Below are positions 57,451 through 64,000 of a stretch of DNA of 64,000 bases, one piece after another. The DNA is from Actinomucor elegans. Lineage: Eukaryota; Mucoromycota; Mucoromycetes; Mucorales; Mucoraceae. The stretch is from the NCBI GenBank assembly GCA_026027325.1, contig JAMSLZ010000001.1, positions 4,898,001 through 4,962,000 on the forward strand. The letters are read 5' to 3'. Position numbers and translations under genes: made by a program. Under the pieces are notes generated by a model. It was not told the origin of the DNA and ran no database searches. It worked only from the letters and a program-made list of their open reading frames with translations. Each line of letters begins with the position of its first letter. Positions within the stretch are counted from its first letter, which is position 1.

Positions 57451-58101
57451 TTAGACATTGATAGAATCCCAATAATTCTTTAGAATATCTTTTGTTTGAA
57501 AGTCACTTTCTTTAATCCAACTGTTTACTTGTTTTTTATAATTTCTCCATTTTACCTCATATTCATATTCATTATTTATTTTTCTATGTTGTATTATATA
57601 TTGTATCTCATATACATTTTTATCAGTACTAGTATTATTATCATCATTATCAATTTGCATTTTATTTTTAGTTAAGCTGATTTTAAAATTATTATCAGAT
57701 AAAAGTTTATTTAGAAGATCATCCTGTAAACTTTTCATATTCATTATATTTTCTTTTTTATATACCGCCTTTATTGATTTAGTTTCGATATTAAAATCCT
57801 TAATAGTATCAAAAAAATCAAAATCTTTTTCCATCCATAGTTTATAATAAGATTTTTCTTCTATATTATTATTTTCTACAAAGTTTTTGATATTAAATAA
57901 AACTAATGCTAATTTAATCTGAATGTTATATGTTTTTTCTTTTGTAATTCTTGCATTGGCTTTGTAGCTAAATCTTTTGAATATATTTGAAAATTTTGCA
58001 AAAAAAGTTTCAATGGTACTTCTATATGATCCTAATTGTTTATTAAAATTTAATTCATCAACATCTAAATCAATATTTTTTCTTTTTTTATTGGAAAACA
58101 A
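57451..58101 (-). CDS. Transposase second part: DDE Glu block plus chromodomain
   Basis: 216 codons open in the -1 frame relative to the upstream ORF (58065-58901); the two overlap by 37 bases across an A-rich run. It opens with NKKRKNIDLDVDEL and contains the third catalytic block, SYRSTIETFFAKFSNIFKRF (Glu, about 30), expected for DDE_4/IS5-type transposases. After a helical region it ends with a chromodomain: VYEIQYIIQHRKI, then YEYEVKWRNYKKQVNSWIKE and ILKNYWDSIN (about 160-215). There is no ATG at its start, so it needs frameshifting or is broken from the first part. Confidence 0.78.
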   Translation of the reverse strand: MFSNKKRKNIDLDVDELNFNKQLGSYRSTIETFFAKFSNIFKRFSYKANARITKEKTYNIQIKLALVLFNIKNFVENNNIEEKSYYKLWMEKDFDFFDTIKDFNIETKSIKAVYKKENIMNMKSLQDDLLNKLLSDNNFKISLTKNKMQIDNDDNNTSTDKNVYEIQYIIQHRKINNEYEYEVKWRNYKKQVNSWIKESDFQTKDILKNYWDSINV

Positions 58102-58901
58102 AAGTTATTTTCTGTAATATGTAATCCTACATTATTATATTTTTTTAAAATTTCATCTAATACATTTTCATACAATCCATCATAGCATAAACAATCTGTT
58201 AGTTTAAAAAATTTCATTAAATTTATATTATTAATAAACATATTATCGTCATTATTAAATTTACACGGTAATGATTCTGAAACATAGATGATATATCCTG
58301 CTGAATCTATAATAAATTGGGTGTTTAATGCATTTTTCTTTAATTTATAAGAATATAAATCTTTTTTATTTAAATCAATATCTTCAATTACTATTCTATT
58401 ATGTCTTCCATCTAAAAGTAATGTACAATGTTCAAAATTTTTAGGATTGTATAATTTACTATATAATAATCTAGTAATGCTGTTGCTAAAACAATAAAAC
58501 ATCGTATTATTAACCCAATTTTCTAAAAAATCTATATTATCAATAAAAACAGATTTATAAATTCTATAAAAAGAATCATTCTCATCATAAATTTTCATAT
58601 CATTAATGGAACAACCATCTACTAATAATTTTAAAATCAAAATTCCTTTTTCTACATTATATACTGGTGATGGCATTTTAATTTTACTACAAATTTCTGT
58701 TAAAAATACAAATATAGGAATTGCACCTAATAGTTCATATAATTCTTTTTTTATATTTTGAATGTTAATAAAATTTCCTATTTTACTTCTATGATATTGT
58801 TTTTCAATATTAGATTTATATGTATTATCTAAAAATTTCCAATAATTTGTTTTAATCTCTTCATATTCATTTTCTAATAGTTCCTCTATTTCAATTGTCA
58901 T
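58065..58901 (-). CDS. Transposase first part: DDE_4 (IS5/Harbinger-type) Asp blocks
   Basis: 278 residues, Lys/Asn/Ile-rich. It holds CTLLLDGRHNRIVIEDIDL (first Asp, about 164) followed by YSYKLKKNALNTQFIIDSAG and YIIYVSESLP, which matches the DG(T/R)H ... YS.K...N.Q...D..G.I pattern of DDE_Tnp_4. The second Asp is in TDCLCYDGLYENVLDEI (about 243), then NNFCFPIKKEK at the end. The Glu block and a chromodomain are in the next ORF in the -1 frame. Reads as one split transposase. Confidence 0.78.
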   Translation of the reverse strand: MTIEIEELLENEYEEIKTNYWKFLDNTYKSNIEKQYHRSKIGNFINIQNIKKELYELLGAIPIFVFLTEICSKIKMPSPVYNVEKGILILKLLVDGCSINDMKIYDENDSFYRIYKSVFIDNIDFLENWVNNTMFYCFSNSITRLLYSKLYNPKNFEHCTLLLDGRHNRIVIEDIDLNKKDLYSYKLKKNALNTQFIIDSAGYIIYVSESLPCKFNNDDNMFINNINLMKFFKLTDCLCYDGLYENVLDEILKKYNNVGLHITENNFCFPIKKEKILI

Positions 58902-59084
58902 AAGATGTTCTTATTTTTATTTATATAATAATTCAATTTTTTAGAAAAAAGTAATTGAGTTTGAATTAATGTTACAGAAATGATTATAATTATAATTATT
59001 TTAATATTAAACATTCAAACATTTGGCAAAAAAAAAATAAAAATTGATACTATGAATCAAAAACAAAGAGCAATTTTTATATAA
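58902..59084. other. Leader of the DDE_4 element
   Basis: AT-rich stretch between the right direct repeat and the transposase start codon; contains GAGCAATTTTT, a partial echo of the repeat's own inverted end. Confidence 0.4.
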
Positions 59085-59485
59085 GAGCTACATTACATAT
59101 CATTAATAATTAATATATATATTATAATTATTTTCATATTATTAAATTAAAATTATATAGCTTTCTTTATTTATCAAGTTGTAAGTTGCTAAAAAACTTA
59201 CGGCGTGCTTTTTAATCAATTTTAAAAGAAAAAAATTGTCGCACAACAGGGTTTCGATCTGGTGTGAAATATTATGAAAAAAAAAAGTTTAATTGTATTG
59301 AAAAGTAATATAAAAGTTTAATCTTTATAAGTTTTGCATAATTATTGCAATTTCTTATTTTTACGTTAATTACCAAACTTTCAAAAATTACAATAAAAAA
59401 GTGTTAAACAAAAAAAATATAATTACAAAAAACACTATTTAATTTAAAAACTAATTTTTATTTTTTTTTATTTTTAACGTTGCTC
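59085..59485. repeat. 401-base terminal direct repeat, right
   Basis: Same length and, by eye, the same sequence as 57050-57450, in the same orientation. Confidence 0.95.
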
Positions 59486-60433
59486 ATTAAGTAAGTGCAA
59501 TGATTACTAATCCATTAATTTCTTTGTATATTAATCTAATACTGTTATAATAGATTTAGTTGTGTATATATACAAGACGAAGACTATTAAAACTGTAGCC
59601 CAGTGAATTATAATTGATTGTGTCTGATATAGTGTTGGTAAGTCTGTAGCAATAGCGAGTTTCATTCAAGAATCTAATCATTACTTTAGGAAAAGATGAT
59701 TAAAATATACTATTATACAAGCTCGTGGGCCATTCTTCTAAAGGTTAGTTCAAATATAGTCTTGAAATATTGTTTCATCAACGATAACTGACATTATTTA
59801 TACAGTTATTTGCTTAATTCATTTACCTGTTACTTGCCAGTGGGACATAAATTATTTTATACTTGTATGACAATAAGGTAAGTTAAATACTGTTCGTGTG
59901 TGATAGAAAGCTGGTTATTGTACATTCAGCTATTGAAGGCTAGTGTGTATTAGAGTAATATCTGTTGAAGTTATATATTATATAAATAAAAAAAATAGCA
60001 ATTAAATTATTATCTGAATAACCAAAATGACTATAATATTATTAGTAGTGTATTGTGAATATATGATAGAAAACTAATAATAATATTGATTATAAATCAT
60101 CAATATGGAGGGATTAATCCATACTATTATTGACTGGAAACCACTACTATTATACAATTTACCCATAATAATATTGAAGGAAAACCCCTAATACTATAGT
60201 ATTTACCCATAATATTATCGAATAAGAGTCACTAATATTATCAACCGCCGAAAAAACACTGCCTAGAAATTGACAATAATTATTAGCAGAACTATAGTCG
60301 ATTTTACCCCTAATATTATCAACTTTTGGGCAAAAAACCGACAATATTTTCGCCATAGTGAGAATAGTCGTGTAGTGAATTACGTGATGATCACAACGAT
60401 GTTATCCGTCATGAAGCAATCATTAGTCCACGT
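59486..60433. other. AT-rich spacer with clustered TAATATTA palindromes
   Basis: No gene recognised. Between about 60,025 and 60,330 the motif ACCC(C/A)TAATATTATC and its relatives recur at least five times, in both orientations. These may be subterminal repeats of an unidentified DNA transposon whose end would be CACTACACGACTATTCTC (minus strand, about 60,361-60,380). Confidence 0.45.
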
Positions 60434-60547
60434 TGTTGTAAAGGTAGTAGATGGGAATTTTGAAAGATAGAAATACTTTTAAAACTGTGGATAGTTTTTT
60501 TATTATAGATCAAGGATTCATTCACTGGAGGTCATACAGATACTCGC
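60434..60547 (+). repeat. Fragment of LTR family 4
   Basis: TGTTGTAAAGGTAGTAGAT followed by GATAGAAATACTTTTAAAAC corresponds to the reverse complement of about 47,050-47,149, with some divergence. Confidence 0.75.
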
Positions 60548-60656
60548 TGTTGTAAACATGACTTGTTCAGTGTCCGTCACCAATCAGGTCAATGTTCGAC
60601 AATGCTTATACTCAGCTTGTGCTTTGACAGCTTTGTAACGTCGGGTAAGAGATATA
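60548..60656 (+). repeat. Truncated Gypsy-2-type LTR (first ~108 bases)
   Basis: Begins TGTTGTAAACATGACTTG and stops at AAGAGATATATG, where TE3 sequence begins. Confidence 0.9.
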
Positions 60657-60661
60657 TGTGG

Positions 60662-61160
60662 TGTTATATCCGGTGCTAAAGACGAAGGATATAATTTAAA
60701 ATACAATAATAAAAGAATAGACAGTAAATGGAATCAGCTATCCTGATAGTAAAAGTTATTCTAATGTTTATTCACAATTCAAATCAAGTCTTCTTTATAT
60801 ATATTTCATCAGAGCTTAATAGTGTAGCATTCAATATCTATCAGCACGCATGGCCGTACAACGGAGTCCAATCCCAGCAGCCACTAATAAGCCTTTCAAC
60901 CACGCATTGTTGTAATTGTATAACCCACGCGTTATTCGATATTCAGGTCTTATCTTGAGATACACTCGATACTACTCGATAGTATGATGCCGCGTGTTTC
61001 TTGTAAGGATTATTGGCTAATAGTTCTAAGGATGACACATCGCTTGTATTTATGCAGGCCTCGTTAATCTGATTGGGTTATCAGATAGAGTCCGTGTATG
61101 ACATAAATGAACAGTTGATTCCTTACTATTATGTCGATGCAAAATAGTAGGTGGAATACA
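60662..61160 (+). mobile_element. TE3 relative, left part, uninterrupted
   Basis: Carries the left inverted end (TGTTATATCCGGTGC) and the interior that is split elsewhere by Gypsy-1 and two solo LTRs. It therefore preserves three vacant insertion sites. At about 61,160 it leaves the short TE3 sequence and enters an AT-rich ORF. No right inverted end was found downstream. Confidence 0.85.
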
Positions 61161-61901
61161 ACAAAATATAAAGTTAAAAGAAGGAGAAATAAATCTGTAT
61201 CAAGAAAAAATAAAAAATCAAAAAAATTAGAAATTAATACGAACATAGATTCTGAAAATACAAATCGCTTTAATGAACTTTCCGATGAAAACGCTTCATG
61301 CAATAGTAATTGTTCAAAAAATAATGATGAAAGAAATTATAACATAAATCAAGGCAAAAATGAATCTCATATGGAAAATAATGTAAATATTGAAAAAGAC
61401 AATGGTGAAAATGGTAATTTTTTTAAATGTAAAAATAAAAATTGTACTTTTGAAATAGATAAAAAGGACACTTACTGTAATATATGTGTTAATTATGTTC
61501 GAAATTGTGTAAAATGTGATAAAGAATTTGCTAGTGAAATAACTATCTTAGATATATGCGATAATTGTGACTATACAGATAATGAATCAACTAATTTTGC
61601 ATCTAATGATAATATATCTAAAAATAATGTAACAAACTACATTGATTCAACCAATACAAATATAAATAGAAAAGATATAATAAAAGAAGATATTGTTAAT
61701 GAAATCTCAAAACTATTAGAAATAGCAACATTTACTATAAATACTCTTAAAGAAATATTTGATTTGGTGAATAAAGGAAATCCTAAAAAAGTTTTTAATA
61801 AATTAATAAAAATCACAAATAATGTAAGCAACTTAAATAAAATACCAGAAGATTTTAATAATATAGTTACTAATATAATAAATATTTTGGATAAAATATA
61901 G
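61131..61901 (+). CDS. AT-rich ORF with paired zinc-ribbon-like cysteines, TE3-associated
   Basis: 256 residues starting MSMQNSRWNTT, the same 11 residues that start the ORF in the deleted TE3 copy (minus strand from 38541). A basic N-terminus (KVKRRRNKSVSRKNKKSKK) is followed by an Asn/Asp/Glu-rich low-complexity region. Eight Cys then form two ribbons: CKNKNCTF...YCNIC and CVKCDKEF...DICDNC (about residues 100-148). The C-terminal 90 residues are predicted helical (NEISKLLEIATFTINTLKEI). No DDE or other catalytic motif is seen, so this may be a DNA- or nucleosome-binding accessory protein of TE3, or the transposase's partner. Codon bias is strongly A/T, as in the two AT-rich transposases. 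Confidence 0.6.
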   Translation: MSMQNSRWNTTKYKVKRRRNKSVSRKNKKSKKLEINTNIDSENTNRFNELSDENASCNSNCSKNNDERNYNINQGKNESHMENNVNIEKDNGENGNFFKCKNKNCTFEIDKKDTYCNICVNYVRNCVKCDKEFASEITILDICDNCDYTDNESTNFASNDNISKNNVTNYIDSTNTNINRKDIIKEDIVNEISKLLEIATFTINTLKEIFDLVNKGNPKKVFNKLIKITNNVSNLNKIPEDFNNIVTNIINILDKI

Positions 61902-61995
61902 ATATATAATTATTTATGTTTAAGATGGATAATGTACTTTGAAATTTTGTAAATAAGAATTTATGTCAGTTATCTTCCTCATTAACCCAGCAGAA

Positions 61996-62640
61996 TTACT
62001 GCAATCGCCAGCAAAAGGAGATTCTCGTACTTGAACCACAGAAGCAAAGCAATGCTGATTTAACACACTGTTTATATATATAAAAAAAATATGTGAATAA
62101 AAAGGCTGTTGAGCAATAAATTGCAAATGTCCCATACCTGAACTCAGATTCATTTTCTAAATCAATAGAAACATCACTTCTTTCAGCTTCGTTGTGATAA
62201 AATACATTACCTGTTAAACCAGAGGCAGACATAGAAGCGGTAGAGATGGAAGCTTTACTCTTTAAACCGTTGTTCTTGTTTTTCAATGCTGCAGTGATCA
62301 AAAGCTTTGCATAAATGCAAATCGATATGATTCTCATCCAAAGCCTTCTTTCCAAGATGACAATAGCGTTCTTGAATGCTAGTACCAATTTTGGCGATAT
62401 CTTTGAACGACATACCGTCAACGTATTCACTAGTATTCTTCAATTCCTTAATCATTGTCTGCACGACATCTCTTGCTGTCATGCGCAACTGATTATTGAC
62501 ATACCGTCAGCATATTCACCAGTTTTTTCAAGCTCTTGATCATCGATTTCACGACATCTCTTGCTGCCATACGCAACTGGTTATAGAGGTCATTGACTTC
62601 CTCATCACCTACAGTTGCGTTCCGCTTTCGCTCTTCCAGC
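61996..62640 (-). pseudogene. Decayed paralogue of the 55,538-56,620 gene
   Basis: The minus strand gives LEERKRNATVGDEEVNDLYN, QLRMAARDVVKSMI / QLRMTARDVVQTMIKELKN (an internal ~110-base duplication), GMSFKDIAKIGTSIQERYCH and ALDENHIDLHLCKAF. These align with RDVLKDMERAN, TWSEIGEEDTSIQERYALLL and ALDVGLHLHLCVEM of the intact gene. Frameshifts and loss of both ends mark it as dead. The downstream half (61,996-62,250) has no homologous content that I recognise. Confidence 0.7.
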
Positions 62641-62688
62641 TGCGGTAAAATTAAGATAAAAGCAGGTAGTAAGTCGATTATAACTTGT
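62641..62688 (-). repeat. Gypsy-1-type LTR end fragment
   Basis: TGCGGTAAAATTAAGATAAA through GATTATAACTTG matches the last ~48 bases of the Gypsy-1 LTR (plus-strand left end) with a small deletion. Confidence 0.85.
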
Positions 62689-63092
62689 GTTATACTGCAT
62701 GCGAAAAAAGGGTTTCAATGTTTTATAAATTAACCTTTTTCTCTTTACACAGCTGCCTAAAATAAAACTATGCGGTTGATGTTGGTATCAGTAGAGGGCT
62801 AAAACTTTGGCCTTTCTTCCTATAGGTTTTCCTTTACTGCGAACTCTATTTAAAACTACGGAGCTAAGGCGAATTTGAGAAATTTTGATTTTTTGATTTT
62901 TCAAAATTCGTCATTACTTAGCGTCGCATAAAATTATTTTAAATTGAGCTATCGAAGAAATTTAAAACATGTTCCAAAACGATGGGACGTTCTTTATGAA
63001 TAGGAAAATTAAAATAAAGAATAAAAGAAGCTGGCTCGTCCTGTCCAAATGGAATATTTTCATCACTTTTTTTTTTATAAAAAATTAACATC
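62689..63092. other. Leader of a truncated Tc1-like element
   Basis: No gene. Contains an inverted repeat around AATTTTGATTTTTTGATTTT near 62,881-62,905. It probably belongs to the Tc1-like copy that follows. Confidence 0.4.
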
Positions 63093-63343
63093 ATGATTCG
63101 TTCTATTACTAAAGATAAGCAAGACACTCTCAAGTCACTGTTGTCAACAAACACTCCATACTCAAGAATCCAGAAACAACTACCAAATATTTCTCTAGCC
63201 ACTATTAGTAGATGTAAAGCAAAGTTTTTTCCTACTACGAAGCCTGCTATCACTGGAAGGCCATGTTCAATAAGCAATACAACAAAGAAATACATTCGAA
63301 ATAAGATGAAAACCGGTCAATTCAAATCACCACAAGATATAAA
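63093..63343 (+). pseudogene. Tc1-like transposase N-terminus, truncated
   Basis: 84 codons, MIRSITKDKQDTLKSLLSTN, with a helix-turn-helix pattern (PYSRIQKQLPNISLATISRC) and a GRP(C) box (PAITGRPCSISNTTKKYIRN) typical of the DNA-binding half of Tc1-like transposases. It is cut off by a solo LTR at 63344; the catalytic half is absent. It could be the missing N-terminal type for the fragments at 5970 and 7597, but it is too far away and not obviously the same family. Confidence 0.8.
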
Positions 63344-63707
63344 TGTTGTAAACATGACTTGTTCAGTGTCCGTCACCAATCAGGTCAATGTTCGACAATG
63401 CTTATACTCAGCTTGTGCTTTGACAGCTTTGTAACGTCGGTTAAGAGATATATATGGAAATCAATGCTTAGTGCAACTAACCTTCATAAACTATCTATCA
63501 CCGAATATAAAGTCGTACTAGAATGGATTACTATAAATCCTTGTTAACTCCATGAGCGCAGTCTTTGACTAACTCAATCGTCTATAATATCAAGTTAAAT
63601 CCGAACTTCAATTTTGTATAAATAGCTCATCATTTTAATGCTTTAATAAATCAATTCGTTTTATCAGTCTGGTTATTTTTACAGTCTTTATTATATTCGA
63701 TATAACA
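63344..63707 (+). repeat. Solo LTR of the Gypsy-2 family, copy e
   Basis: Complete 364-base LTR in reverse orientation to the others. Left flank is transposase coding sequence (ATAAA), right flank is the 401-base repeat (TGAAA): no target duplication. This points to recombination between two different LTR copies rather than simple insertion and excision. Confidence 0.93.
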
Positions 63708-63927
63708 TGAAATATTATGAAAAAAAAAGTTTAATTGTATTGAAAAGTAATATAAAAGTTTAATCTTTATAAGTTTTGCATAATTATTGCAATTTCTTAT
63801 TTTTACGTTAATTACCAAACTTTCAAAAATTACAATAAAAAAGTGTTATAGCAAAAAAAATTATAATTACAAAAAACACTATTTAATTTAAAAACTAATT
63901 TTTATTTTTTTATTTTTAACGTTGCTC
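63708..63927. repeat. Partial third copy of the 401-base repeat
   Basis: Corresponds to 57230-57450 with a few differences (for example GTGTTATAGC for GTGTTAAAC), ending AACGTTGCTC followed by ATTAGG; the right copy at 59485 is followed by ATTAAG. Confidence 0.9.
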
Positions 63928-64000
63928 ATTAGGAATAGAATATGAAATAGATTAGAATAAAAAATAAATGTTAGATAATTGATTAGACCGAGAAACAGAA

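Larger units (their letters stand above)
57050..59485 (-). mobile_element. Chromodomain DDE_4 transposon bounded by 401-base direct repeats
   Basis: Two direct repeats (57050-57450 and 59085-59485) look identical and enclose a minus-strand transposase gene. The outer flanks share ATT (57047-57049 and 59486-59488), a possible 3-base target duplication as in PIF/Harbinger-type elements. The repeat itself starts GAGCTACATT and ends AACGTTGCTC, an imperfect 8/10 inverted match, so the whole element also has short inverted ends. The interior and repeats are far more AT-rich than the host genes. Confidence 0.72.

Noticed and set aside
60165..60330. Rolling-circle origin (geminivirus/circovirus-like TAATATTAC)
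   Set aside because: The sites read TAATATTAT rather than TAATATTAC, there is no stem-loop at a single site and no Rep-like ORF nearby.
61990..62080. tRNA gene or tRNA-Gly-derived SINE on the minus strand (GTGGTTCAAGTACGAGAATCTC)
   Set aside because: A partial A-box-like phrase only; no B box and no cloverleaf could be drawn.
47317..63707. 60-71-codon ORFs reading CKHDLFSVRHQSGQCSTMLIL found six times
   Set aside because: They lie wholly inside copies of one LTR and repeat only because the LTR does.

Overview
The window looks like nuclear DNA of an early-diverging fungus, most likely Mucoromycota and probably a Mucorales-type genome. It is AT-rich. Its genes carry many short introns (mostly about 45-80 bases) with GTAAGT/GTATGT-like donors. 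It holds fungal housekeeping genes, a WOPR (Gti1/Pac2) regulator, Tc1-like and Ty3/gypsy elements, and gene families I associate with Mucorales. This assignment is by family recognition only; no search was run.

Bases 1 to about 35,000 are the gene-bearing arm. In order: a WOPR transcription factor (-), an alkaline ceramidase (-), two dead Tc1-like transposase copies, a SNRNP25-like minor-spliceosome protein (+), a two-finger C2H2 factor (-), the retromer sorting nexin Vps5 (+), coatomer zeta Ret3 (+), a CENP-I/Mis6 kinetochore protein (+), beta-tubulin (+), a p24-alpha cargo receptor (-) and a multi-exon lineage-specific protein (+). Three of them act in membrane traffic (Vps5, Ret3, p24) and two in chromosome segregation (CENP-I, tubulin). 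I see no operon-like logic. The long spacers hold homopolymers, microsatellites and worn dispersed repeats.

Bases 35,315-37,985 are an 11-copy tandem array with 246/249/256/259-base units, each containing an intron-like segment.

Bases about 38,170 to 64,000 are a nested transposon cluster. A small element with about 170-base terminal inverted repeats (38,169-48,374) was invaded by an intact chromodomain Ty3/gypsy element (Gypsy-1, 38,642-47,262). One LTR of Gypsy-1 was then split by another LTR (44,551-47,149), which itself contains a very AT-rich IS1595/Merlin-type transposase gene. Two solo LTRs of a second family also hit the host element. Several steps are proven inside the window by 5-base target duplications and by an unoccupied copy near 61,000. 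Next come a LINE-like ORF1 fragment and a second chromodomain gypsy element (Gypsy-2, 49,113-55,227) whose Gag, Pro and Pol are separated by a -1 shift and one in-frame UGA. After these follow a three-exon gene of unknown function with a decayed paralogue at 62 kb, a 2.4-kb element carrying a DDE_4 (IS5/Harbinger-type) transposase with a C-terminal chromodomain between identical 401-base direct repeats, and a mosaic of LTR and transposon fragments.

The most unusual items are the chromodomain DDE_4 element with long direct terminal repeats and an A-rich -1 slip site, the tandem array, the AT-rich transposons, and a beta-tubulin that naturally carries Ala198 and Tyr167.
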